This document shows positions 56,197 through 64,000 of a stretch of DNA of 64,000 nt, piece by piece. This stretch comes from Anaerolineales bacterium (GTDB taxonomy: Bacteria; Chloroflexota; Anaerolineae; 4572-78; J111). A model generated the notes under the pieces. It made no database searches. It saw only the letters and a program-made list of their open reading frames with translations, and was not told the DNA's origin. Location of the stretch: NCBI GenBank assembly GCA_020634855.1, contig JACKAU010000002.1:186001-250000 (forward strand). Reading direction: 5' to 3'. The position numbers were made by a program, and so were the translations under genes. Within the stretch, counting starts at the first letter, position 1. Each line of letters starts with the position of its first letter.

Positions 56197-58719
56197 GTGA
56201 AAAACGTAAGTGAACGGGACAGTACGAAGGAACAACTTATCGATGAGTTGGTAAAACTGCGCCGCCGAGTAGCCGAATTAGAAGCCTTAGAGTTTGAACA
56301 TAAGCATACTGAGGCAGAACTGGTGCAACGTAACCAACAACTGCTAACCGTTCAAGCCGCCGTTGCCGCCATCAGTTCGAGTTTAGAGCTTGAAGCTGTC
56401 TTGGGCACGGTGGCCGGGGAAATGATTAAGTTGTTGAAAGTCACCGGCTGCGTTATCTACGAATGGAACTCGGTAGTCAATACCATTACGATCATATTTG
56501 AAGTTGGCCCCCCGGCTTGGGAACACGACAGCCACATGAGTTGTACATTTCCGCTGGCTGATTTCCCGCTCACCAAACAAGTTCTGGTTGAGCGCACGCC
56601 CCAGCAGATGGCGATCAATCAGCCGGATATTGAGCCGTCCGAATTGGCCTATATGCAAGAATGTCATTTCAAAACGCTGCTGATGCTACCGATGATTTTT
56701 CAGGAACGGGTGATTGGCCTGCTCGAAATTGTCGACGAACAAACCAGCCGCGCATTCAAAGATCAAGAAATCACCCTCGCCCAACTACTGGCGAACCAGG
56801 CGGCCAGTGCGATTGAAAATGCCCAATTCTATGCCGCCGAAAAAAAGGCCCGGCAGGTGGCCGAAATATTACAGGCGGCCAATCAAGCGCTAGCCCAGTC
56901 GCTTGATTTGATTACCGTGCTGGAGACGCTGCTGGATTATGTGAGCCGGCTGGTTCCCTACGATACCGCTAACGTGATGCTGGTCGAGGCTGACAGCCAG
57001 ATTGTCATCCATGCCATACGCGGCTATGAACATTGGACCGACCCGGAGCAGTTTCGCCGGATCACCTTTGACGCCCGCAGCACACCCAGCATTCAAACTG
57101 TCCTGACCAGCCGGCAGAGCTATTTGATCCCAGACACGTATGCCTACCCCGGCTGGCAGCCCCGACCGGGAAGCGAATATATTCGTAATTGGCTGGGGGT
57201 CCCCCTGATCGTGAGCGATCAGGTCATCGGCCTGTACTCGATGGATAAGGCCCGACCAGGTTACTTTACCAACGAGCATGTCGAGATGGCCGAGGCCCTG
57301 GCGCCCCAGGCCGCCATCGCCATTCAAAATGCGCAGTTGTTTGCCGAGGCTCAACGCCGTCTGCACGAACTAACCTTACTGGTCGACTCGAGTATCGCCG
57401 TATCGGTGGCCCTGGATGTGGAGACTGTGCTGCAAATTATTGCCCGACAAGTTGCCACCGTCATGCAAGTAGAAGAATGTGCCATCTCGCTCTGGGATAA
57501 AGAGCACGATGCGGTCGTAACGCTGCTGGACTATGCGATGGAAGGCTGGGCTGAAGCCCGTGGTACGGCGTATTCTCTAAGCGATTATGACCTTACTCGG
57601 CAGGTTCTCACGCAAAACCAGCCGCTGCACATCCAACTCAACGATCCCACCAGCGATCCAATCGAGCAAGCTTTGTTAGAGAAGTGGGAACTGAGTTCAT
57701 TGTTAATGGTGCCCCTGGTTGTACGGGATCAAGTCATCGGCTTATTAGAGCTGATGTCCGTGACCGAACGAATCTTTAGCCATACCGAAATCGGCTTATG
57801 CCAGACGTTGGCCAACCAAATGGCGGCTGCTCTGGAAAATGCCCGCTTGTTAGAACAGGTGCAGGGTTACGCCACCGAGTTAGAACGGCGGGTGGCCGAA
57901 CGTACGGCTGAATTAACCCGAATCAACGCGGAATTGCAAACCGAAATTATCGAACGGCAGCAAGCCGAGGAGAAACTGACGATCGCTCGTGACCAAGCTC
58001 TGGCCGCCAGCCGCTTCAAAACCGAACTGATGGGTAAAGTCAGCCACGAACTCCGTACGCCGTTAACGGCTATCTTGGGCGTAGCCGAATTATTAGAAAT
58101 GGGCATATACGGCCCGATTACTCCCAAGCAAAAGCGGGCTGCAACCAAAATCCTCGACAATACGTTTTACTTAACCGATCTGGTCAATGAGTTACTAGAT
58201 CAAGCCAAACTGGATGCCGGGCGTTTCTTGCTGAAGCAGGACACGTTTACGCCGGCGACGATTTTAGAAAAAGTCCGATCCAAAATGAGCGTGCTGGCTC
58301 AAAATAAGGGCCTCGAACTTGTGACCACGATTGACGACTGCCTCCCGGCGACAGTGTCCGGCGACCCGGCTCAAATCCAGCAAATACTGGTCAATTTAGC
58401 CAGCAATGCCATAAAATTTACCAAACATGGCAGCGTGACCATCCGGGTTTATTGCCCCGACCCGGCCCATTGGGCGCTGCAAGTAGCCGATACCGGTCCC
58501 GGCATTCCCCCGGAAGCGCAGTCATACATTTTTGAACCGTTCCGACAGGTCGATGGCTCGATCACCCGGGAACACGGCGGCGCCGGTTTGGGGCTATCCA
58601 TTGTCAAACAGTTAACCGAATTGATGTCCGGCCAAATCATCATAGATAGTAAAGTTGGCCAGGGCAGCACCTTTACAATCATACTCCCCCTTACACCAAA
58701 TCAGGAGAAAGATAAATGA
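56197..58719 (+). CDS. GAF-domain sensor histidine kinase
   Basis: The roughly 840-residue cytoplasmic kinase has an N-terminal coiled coil (LRRRVAELEALE), three GAF domains (about 50-215, 225-385 and 400-570), a second coiled coil (LERRVAERTAEL), a HisKA domain with H617 in KVSHELRTPLTAIL and an ATPase domain (NLASNAIKFTKHG, ADTGPGIPPEA, HGGAGLGLSIVKQL). No membrane segment is seen. The GTG at 56197 is preferred because GGAG lies 6 bases upstream and a TATAAT box (56152-56157) sits at the TTG alternative. It overlaps the response regulator by 4 bases. Confidence 0.92.
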   Translation: MKNVSERDSTKEQLIDELVKLRRRVAELEALEFEHKHTEAELVQRNQQLLTVQAAVAAISSSLELEAVLGTVAGEMIKLLKVTGCVIYEWNSVVNTITIIFEVGPPAWEHDSHMSCTFPLADFPLTKQVLVERTPQQMAINQPDIEPSELAYMQECHFKTLLMLPMIFQERVIGLLEIVDEQTSRAFKDQEITLAQLLANQAASAIENAQFYAAEKKARQVAEILQAANQALAQSLDLITVLETLLDYVSRLVPYDTANVMLVEADSQIVIHAIRGYEHWTDPEQFRRITFDARSTPSIQTVLTSRQSYLIPDTYAYPGWQPRPGSEYIRNWLGVPLIVSDQVIGLYSMDKARPGYFTNEHVEMAEALAPQAAIAIQNAQLFAEAQRRLHELTLLVDSSIAVSVALDVETVLQIIARQVATVMQVEECAISLWDKEHDAVVTLLDYAMEGWAEARGTAYSLSDYDLTRQVLTQNQPLHIQLNDPTSDPIEQALLEKWELSSLLMVPLVVRDQVIGLLELMSVTERIFSHTEIGLCQTLANQMAAALENARLLEQVQGYATELERRVAERTAELTRINAELQTEIIERQQAEEKLTIARDQALAASRFKTELMGKVSHELRTPLTAILGVAELLEMGIYGPITPKQKRAATKILDNTFYLTDLVNELLDQAKLDAGRFLLKQDTFTPATILEKVRSKMSVLAQNKGLELVTTIDDCLPATVSGDPAQIQQILVNLASNAIKFTKHGSVTIRVYCPDPAHWALQVADTGPGIPPEAQSYIFEPFRQVDGSITREHGGAGLGLSIVKQLTELMSGQIIIDSKVGQGSTFTIILPLTPNQEKDK

Positions 58720-59102
58720 GTCGCCCATTGGCCTTAATTGTTGAAGATGAACAAATGCTGGCGGAAATCTTCTCGACAGCGCTACAGATGGCCGGCTTTG
58801 CCACAGAAAGTATTTTGAATGGACGAGCGGCTGTCGAGCGGCTGGCCGAGATCACGCCGGTGTTAGTCCTGTTAGATCTCCATTTGCCCGGTGTACCGGG
58901 GCCGGACATTCTGCGTCGCATTCGGGCGGATGAGCGGCTGTCCCACACCCGGGTGATTATCGTTTCCGCCGATGCCGCTAAAGCCGAAAGCCTCCGAGAA
59001 GAGGCCGACGCCATCCAACTGAAGCCGCTGGGGGTTATCCAATTACGTAACCTGGCCGCTCGTTTCCTGCCGGCGGATGAGTCTTCCTCGCCCGATAGTT
59101 AA
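58716..59102 (+). CDS. Single-domain response regulator
   Basis: The 128-residue receiver protein has the acidic pair in LIVEDEQM, the phospho-acceptor D54 in LVLLDLHLPG, the Ser in VIIVSADAA and a Lys in QLKPLG. There is no output domain, so it may act by protein binding. Its ATGA overlap with the kinase gene shows they are a coupled pair. Confidence 0.93.
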   Translation: MSRPLALIVEDEQMLAEIFSTALQMAGFATESILNGRAAVERLAEITPVLVLLDLHLPGVPGPDILRRIRADERLSHTRVIIVSADAAKAESLREEADAIQLKPLGVIQLRNLAARFLPADESSSPDS

Positions 59103-59192
59103 TCGAGACTGGCTTGATATTTGAGCCAACCTGAATATAATGATATTATCGAATTAAGGCCAACATTCAATAGCCGTTACGACGTCATTGAT

Positions 59193-59230
59193 GGAGTCGC
59201 AAAGCAACGCTTGGGACTCCTTTTTTATTG
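59193..59230 (+). terminator. Terminator of the kinase/regulator operon
   Basis: GGAGTC pairs with GACTCC around a loop with CGCAAAGCAACGCTTGG, followed by six T. It lies about 90 bases after the response-regulator stop and just before the helicase start. Confidence 0.65.
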
Positions 59231-59247
59231 CCAATTCATCGACCAAT

Positions 59248-60843
59248 ATGAACCACTCATCACTACGAGCCTGGCAACACGAGGCCCTGAAAAACTACTA
59301 CCAAAATTTAGCCGCCGGTGTCACCTCACTGCTGTGGGAAGCAACCCCCGGCTCCGGCAAAACGAACGCCGCGCTGCAAGTTTGCGCCCATCAACTCGAA
59401 ACAGCCAATTCGCAGCGCCTCATCATCGTGGTGCCGACCGCCCATTTACGCACCCAGTGGGCGCAGGCTGCTGCTCAATACGGTTTGCACCTGGACAGCC
59501 ATTTTGGCCGCAAAGTTCGCCTGGCTGCCGACTATCAGGGGCTGGTTGTCACTTATCATCAGGTCGCCAAGCGGCCCCAATTCTTCGGCCAGTTGAGCCG
59601 GGGCGCCATGGTCGTGCTGGACGAAATTCATCATGCCGCCGACGGCCTGCTGTGGGGCGATTCGCTACGGCAGGCATTTGAGCCGGCCCGTTTTATCCTC
59701 TCGCTGTCCGGCACCGCCTTTCGCAGCGACAACAACACCATCCCCTTTGTCCGCTATGAAGATGACATCAGCCAACCCGATTACGTTTATCCTTACGGCC
59801 GGGCCATCGAAGACAGCGTGTGCCGGTCGGTGGCCTTCTTCACCTACGGCGGCGACGTCGCCTGGAGCGAGGATGACGAGGTTATCCAGGTCAGCTTTAC
59901 CGATCATTTGCAGCACACCACCGCCTCGCGCCGGCTGCGGGCCGCTCTGGACCCCAACAGCGGTTGGATTAGGCAGATGTTGGAAGATGCCCACACGATG
60001 CTGCTCGAAACCCGGCAGGAGCAGCCCGAAGCCGGCGGCCTATTAGTCGCCGCCGATCAAGACCACGCCCGACAACTTGCCCAGCTGCTGGCCGAGGTCA
60101 GCCATACCCGCCCCACCATCGTGCTGTCTGACGACAGCGAAGCCTCGCGTAAAATCAAACGATTCACGGCCAGCCGGAACGAGTGGTTGGTCGCTTGTAA
60201 CATGGTTAGCGAAGGGGTCGATATTCCCCGCCTGCGGGTGGGCGTCTACGCCACGACGGTCACGACCAAGATGTATTTTCGCCAATTTTTGGGGCGGATC
60301 GTGCGGATAACGCCGCAGCCGGCCGGGGTGCAGGTGGCCTACTGTTACCTACCGGCGGATATTCGCTTAAAAATGTTGGCCGAACAGATCGAACGGGAGC
60401 AGCGCCACCACATCGCGGCGCAGCTAGAGAAAGAGGTGGTGGAACTTGAGGATGAGGAACTACCGCCGGAAAAAGATCCCACGCCGGTCTGGCAAGCGCT
60501 ACACGCCACCAACAGCGGCGTCGAGTCGATCATTGTTCACGGGGGGCAGTTGACGCTGTGGAACGATCCGGCGCTGATGCCGCCCCAAGCTCAGATGAAG
60601 CAGGCGGTCGAGCAGCGGGTGGCGGAACGCGTTGTGCCGCTTACCAAAAGCGAGCGCAAGGTGGAACTGAGCCAAACGATCAGCAGCTTGGTGGCCCAGT
60701 ATCACCACAAATCCGGTGAACCGTACCATCACATTCACGCGGCGCTAAATCGCACCCAACGGGTCAACAGCCAGGGCGAATGCACCGAAGAGCAGTTAGA
60801 AAAACGGATCGACATACTCCGAACGTGGATCAATCGGTTATAG
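59248..60843 (+). CDS. DEAD/DEAH-type (ResIII-like) helicase
   Basis: The roughly 531-residue superfamily 2 helicase has Walker A ATPGSGKT (32-39), a DEIH box (125-128), motif III SGTAFR, and C-terminal motifs MVSEGVDIPRLRV and FRQFLGRIVR. The tail is basic and helical. There is no nuclease or methylase domain and no partner, so a defence role is not shown. An in-frame start at 59188 is rejected, because a terminator lies between it and the ATG at 59248. Confidence 0.88.
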   Translation: MNHSSLRAWQHEALKNYYQNLAAGVTSLLWEATPGSGKTNAALQVCAHQLETANSQRLIIVVPTAHLRTQWAQAAAQYGLHLDSHFGRKVRLAADYQGLVVTYHQVAKRPQFFGQLSRGAMVVLDEIHHAADGLLWGDSLRQAFEPARFILSLSGTAFRSDNNTIPFVRYEDDISQPDYVYPYGRAIEDSVCRSVAFFTYGGDVAWSEDDEVIQVSFTDHLQHTTASRRLRAALDPNSGWIRQMLEDAHTMLLETRQEQPEAGGLLVAADQDHARQLAQLLAEVSHTRPTIVLSDDSEASRKIKRFTASRNEWLVACNMVSEGVDIPRLRVGVYATTVTTKMYFRQFLGRIVRITPQPAGVQVAYCYLPADIRLKMLAEQIEREQRHHIAAQLEKEVVELEDEELPPEKDPTPVWQALHATNSGVESIIVHGGQLTLWNDPALMPPQAQMKQAVEQRVAERVVPLTKSERKVELSQTISSLVAQYHHKSGEPYHHIHAALNRTQRVNSQGECTEEQLEKRIDILRTWINRL

Positions 60844-60896
60844 GACTGAAGCGACCGTTTAACCGACAACCCGCCCGCCAAGCCGCCAGCTTTAGG

Positions 60897-61409
60897 CTAA
60901 TCGATAGCGGGGTTTGGGTTTGGGTATCGACCATGCGTACCTTTTGCAATATTGGGATACAACAGCCGAAAGCGCTCACAGACCAAGGGCATATCCAGAG
61001 TTGGCGCCTTACCGATTTTGGGCAAAACCCGCGAAAAGTATCGCCAGTGTCCTTCCCGCCAGGACTCCAGCGAGCGATCAGCCTCGCCTTCGTCGTAGGC
61101 AAACTGTTCGTCTACCTCGTTGTACGGTTGTATCGTCACCTCGGTGGTTTCGATAATACACAGCGGTTCGTCCCGGCTGTTCAGCACAATGGTTATCTGG
61201 CCGACTTCAGGAGGCAAGCTGCCTTCGGCTTGCCATTCCCACAACGCCGAACAGGTTGCGGTTTTTACCCCTTGTAAAATTAACCGGCCTAATTCATCAG
61301 CCAGACGCGGATTATCGCCAAACTGTTCAGCGATGTATGACGTTTGCGCGGTGGCCTCGTCCGGATAGGCAGCTAAATAGGCTTGCCAAAACTGCTCGAT
61401 GTTGTTCAT
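60897..61409 (-). CDS. ASCH-domain protein
   Basis: The 170-residue protein has the ASCH signature around GRLILQGVKTATCSALWEWQ and ends with a CERFRLLYP segment; IIETTEVTIQPYNEVDEQFAYDEGEADRS is the typical central strand. ASCH domains resemble PUA and bind RNA, and related enzymes hydrolyse acetylcytidine. It converges on the helicase gene by 50 bases. Confidence 0.88.
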   Translation of the reverse strand: MNNIEQFWQAYLAAYPDEATAQTSYIAEQFGDNPRLADELGRLILQGVKTATCSALWEWQAEGSLPPEVGQITIVLNSRDEPLCIIETTEVTIQPYNEVDEQFAYDEGEADRSLESWREGHWRYFSRVLPKIGKAPTLDMPLVCERFRLLYPNIAKGTHGRYPNPNPAID

Positions 61410-61519
61410 TAAACCTCGATCCTTAGCATCAATTTAAGACTGGGGGCAAAACGCTTGCTGGTGTCAATTTTCGATCTCTAAGAATTCCGACACCCAGAAA
61501 ACATGGTACGAATCAATCC

Positions 61520-63211
61520 TTATTCTAAAAATGAAGCCGATTCATTTTGCTGCTCTTTGAAAAACTCGTCCTGTTGGAGTTCCATGTCCTTCAAGAAAAA
61601 GGTCGTCAGAAAGGCTAACAGAGCAAACACCGTACTGACCGCAAACAGGCGCACTGTACCGGCGGTTAAAGCCTGATGGACCGCCGTAATAAACTGGTGG
61701 TAAAGAACCGTTCCGTTTTCACTCATGCTAGTAAAGCTCGATTGGATAGCGGCCTGGGTTTCGGCGTTGATCAACCCCTGCGGATCGAGCAGTAGTTCCT
61801 GTTGAGCCGGTGGTAAAGTGTGAATTGCGGTCTGAAGTTGAGGCGGCATCAATTGAGCCAGTTGGGCTAAAAAGATATTGACCAGCACCGTGCCTAAAAT
61901 AGGCGCTACAATAATGCCCCCCAGCGATCGGACAAATTGCTGCGTGGCGCTGACCATGCCCATCATCCGGTAAGGGAACGCATTTTGTACGGCCACATTC
62001 AGCAGCGGCAACACAATACCAATCCCCAAACCGATCAGAATATTATTGAAGACAACGGTTAGGACGGTGGTGTCCGGCCCCATTCGAGTCAGCAGAAAGG
62101 TTCCCACCATAAGCGAAAAGGTCCCCACTATCGCTTGAACCTTGTACTTGCCCGTACGGGAAATAAGCTGGCCGCCGATGACGCTGCCGGTAATAAAACT
62201 CAGCATCAACGGCGTTAAAATCTGACCGGACTGTTGGGCGGTTTTGCCCAAAACCCCTTGCACAAACAAGGGCAGAAAAATTATGGCTCCAAACATGCCC
62301 ATCGATACAAAGACGGCCACGATAGCGGTGGACGTAAAGATGCGATTTTTAAACAAGTCGGGCGCAATTATCGGTTCAGCGGCTCGGCGTTCAATCCAAA
62401 TAAAAAGTCCCAGGAAAAAGATGGCGGCGGCAAAAAGCCCTAAAATTTGGCTTGAGTTCCAGGCATATTGATTGCCGGCCCAAGTAAACCCCAACAGCAG
62501 CGGCACCAACCCGGCGACTAAAGCCAAGCTGCCCTGCCAATCAAGCTTGACGTTGCCTTCGGTTTTTACCGAGGGCAATGCGTAGAGTACTGTCAGCAAA
62601 GCCGCGCCGGCCACCGGTAGGTTGATGTAAAAAACCCAGCGCCACCCCCAATTATCGGTAATCCAGCCGCCCATCGTGGGGCCGGCGATACTGGCCAGGC
62701 CAAACACCGAAGCAATTACACCCATCCAGCGGCCCCGTTCTCGGGGATTGAAAATATCGCCGATGGTGGCTCTGGGCATACTTAACAAAGCTCCGGCACC
62801 CAACCCTTGCAGGGCGCGGGCAAGAATAAGCTGCGGCATACTGCTCACCATTCCCGACACCATCGAGCCAATCATAAACAGAATAAGTCCCAAAATGTAA
62901 AAGGGTTTGCGACCGTAGACATCGGACAGCTTGCCGTAAATCGGCACCGTCACCGCCGAGGTTAACATATAGGCGGTAAAGGTCCAGGCGTAAAGAGAGA
63001 AACCTTGCAATTCGCCGATTATAACCGGCATCGCGGTTGAGATAATGGTCTGGTCCAATGCGGAAAAGAACATGGTGATCAGGACCGCGCCCAAAGCCCA
63101 CCAGCGGCGGCTGCCGGTAATCTGATTGGTCGCTTGTACGTATTTTTTTTCAGGTTCGGTGCGGGACCCGGTTCGGACGCGTTTCATCAGGTTTGAAATG
63201 GAATTTAGCAT
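61520..63211 (-). CDS. MFS drug exporter, DHA2 (EmrB/QacA) family
   Basis: The 563-residue protein has 14 predicted membrane segments and DHA2 motifs: FFSALDQTIISTAMPVI (motif D1), YGKLSDVYGRKPFYILG (motif A), ARALQGLGAGALLSMPRATI (motif B) and IASVFGLASIAGPTMGGWI (motif C). A large outer loop lies before the last segment (about 455-510). It exports hydrophobic compounds by proton exchange. It follows a MarR-family gene on the same strand, about 150 bases on, so it is probably controlled by it. AAGGAGCC precedes the start. Confidence 0.94.
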   Translation of the reverse strand: MLNSISNLMKRVRTGSRTEPEKKYVQATNQITGSRRWWALGAVLITMFFSALDQTIISTAMPVIIGELQGFSLYAWTFTAYMLTSAVTVPIYGKLSDVYGRKPFYILGLILFMIGSMVSGMVSSMPQLILARALQGLGAGALLSMPRATIGDIFNPRERGRWMGVIASVFGLASIAGPTMGGWITDNWGWRWVFYINLPVAGAALLTVLYALPSVKTEGNVKLDWQGSLALVAGLVPLLLGFTWAGNQYAWNSSQILGLFAAAIFFLGLFIWIERRAAEPIIAPDLFKNRIFTSTAIVAVFVSMGMFGAIIFLPLFVQGVLGKTAQQSGQILTPLMLSFITGSVIGGQLISRTGKYKVQAIVGTFSLMVGTFLLTRMGPDTTVLTVVFNNILIGLGIGIVLPLLNVAVQNAFPYRMMGMVSATQQFVRSLGGIIVAPILGTVLVNIFLAQLAQLMPPQLQTAIHTLPPAQQELLLDPQGLINAETQAAIQSSFTSMSENGTVLYHQFITAVHQALTAGTVRLFAVSTVFALLAFLTTFFLKDMELQQDEFFKEQQNESASFLE

Positions 63212-63237
63212 TTTTACAGGCTCCTTAAAAGATAAAG

Positions 63238-63288
63238 GTTCGTAGTGATCGGGTTAGCGATCCTAGCCCTGAAGGGCTAACTACGAAC
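63238..63288 (-). repeat. Two-part hairpin between marR and the exporter
   Basis: GTTCGTAGT (63238-63246) faces ACTACGAAC (63280-63288), with a nested TAGCCCT/AGGGCTA hairpin (63264-63279) and a partial second stem TTAGCGATCC. It lies between the marR stop (63363) and the exporter start. Confidence 0.65.
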
Positions 63289-63362
63289 GAACTTACGATT
63301 TTTATAGATATTGCTGTACGATAGGAACTGTCACTGGTGAGGACGATGAATTACGGGATGCA

Positions 63363-63830
63363 TCAATCAGTTGAGGCAGACTCGACAACAACAGCCTCGG
63401 CTACGCGGCTGAGCAAGTCGGTCAGCGTTTCAATTTCGTCCGGGTTGAGCCGGGTTAGGTAACGAGCAAAAATAGTGGCGCGGTATTGTCGGAGTTGGTC
63501 CAAAATTTGTTGCCCCTCCGGGCTGACCCCCACCAATACAACCCGCCGATCATTGAGATCGCGCTTTCGTTCGACCCAGCCGGCCTCAACCGCCCGATCA
63601 ACCACCGCCGTACACCCGCTCAAAGTGATACCCAGCAGATTGGCCAGATCAGACATACTCAAATCACCCTTACGATCCAACAAACGCAGCAGATGGGCCT
63701 GGTTTAACGGAATCGGGCGAGGACTCCCTTTGAGATCGGCTGAAATCTGACGGCTGAGCCGGCTCCAAGCCTCATCGAGGCGAATTAGCGCCGCCCGTAT
63801 TTCTTCTTCGGGCCATTGCGGGTTCATCAT
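63363..63830 (-). CDS. MarR-family transcriptional regulator
   Basis: The 155-residue winged-helix protein has the MarR layout: an N-terminal dimer helix, HLLRLLDRKGDLSMSDLANLLGITLSGCTAVVDRAVEAGWVERKR (recognition helix and wing), DRRVVLVGVSPEG and a C-terminal dimer helix. It should repress its own gene and the downstream exporter, and be released by a drug-like ligand. An operator candidate lies at 63864-63888. Confidence 0.92.
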   Translation of the reverse strand: MMNPQWPEEEIRAALIRLDEAWSRLSRQISADLKGSPRPIPLNQAHLLRLLDRKGDLSMSDLANLLGITLSGCTAVVDRAVEAGWVERKRDLNDRRVVLVGVSPEGQQILDQLRQYRATIFARYLTRLNPDEIETLTDLLSRVAEAVVVESASTD

Positions 63831-63863
63831 TAAAATTTCTCACTTTCAACCTTTATACGCATC

Positions 63864-63940
63864 GAACTATTAACAGTATAAATAGTTCATATCTATGAAG
63901 TAACATGAATAAATTATAAACATCAATGGCAATGTGTCAA
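63864..63940 (-). promoter_or_regulatory. marR promoter and operator
   Basis: On the minus strand TTGACA (63935-63940), a 16-base spacer and TATAAT (63913-63918) are close to consensus. Downstream, GAACTATT (63864-63871) and AATAGTTC (63881-63888) form an inverted repeat with a 9-base gap, typical of a MarR site, and TATACT between the arms could be a second -10 box. Confidence 0.75.
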
Positions 63941-64000
63941 GCCTTCTGTTCGAATCTGAGTTTTTCGCGGCTTACCTACGTCCGGCGCGAACTGATCGAA

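Noticed and set aside
59188..59247. Upstream extension of the helicase by 20 codons
   Set aside because: It would be read through a terminator hairpin with a T run; the ATG at 59248 begins just before the conserved part.
59248..61409. Helicase plus ASCH protein as a defence system
   Set aside because: The genes are convergent, not an operon, and no nuclease, methylase or known defence partner is present.

Overview
The window looks like a chromosomal segment of an Anaerolineae-like member of the Chloroflexota. This is inferred from a fused transaldolase/phosphoglucose isomerase, a LysM plus DUF4015-type surface hydrolase, a TPTP-rich anchored protein, a LysM L,D-transpeptidase, a short myo-inositol-phosphate synthase and palindromic intergenic repeats. 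No phage, CRISPR array or intact insertion sequence was seen.

Layout. 1-10 kb: small monooxygenase, LysE exporter, SDR plus Tal-Pgi, hydrolase, slipin and a LysM surface enzyme. 10-16 kb: infC-rpmI-rplT on the minus strand (infC starts at AUA), an aminotransferase and an L,D-transpeptidase. 16-20 kb: a receiver protein carrying a fossil kinase tail, a YpdA-like flavoprotein, then an RNA block (candidate sRNA, tRNA-Arg, RNase P RNA, tRNA-Met, tRNA-Trp, tRNA-Gly). 20-37.6 kb: an inositol regulon with a LacI regulator, IolG, divergent inositol-phosphate synthase, an ABC importer, accessory genes, IolB, IolC, IolD, a frameshifted IolA and IolE. Two matching CACACGTGTG operators sit on strong promoters, one at lacI and one at the importer operon. 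37.7-46 kb: a LysW-like zinc ribbon behind stacked terminators, a DHH phosphoesterase, an aminotransferase plus nitrilase pair, an orphan BrnA antitoxin with a toxin stump, a DUF2000/cupin duplication, and tandem repeats. 46.4-52 kb: an unusual trio (long Orn/Lys/Arg-type decarboxylase, ATP-grasp ligase, C45 acyltransferase). 52-64 kb: sugar kinase, glgB, a repeat-rich gap, sensor kinase plus response regulator, helicase, ASCH protein, and a MarR/MFS pair with an operator.

The strongest unexplained pattern is structural. More than a dozen intergenic gaps hold hairpins built from short words that are repeated in tandem and face their own reverse complement. The word usually differs between gaps, but the design is the same, and two of them run into the ends of flanking genes. 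The decarboxylase/ligase/acyltransferase trio is the best candidate for an undescribed pathway.
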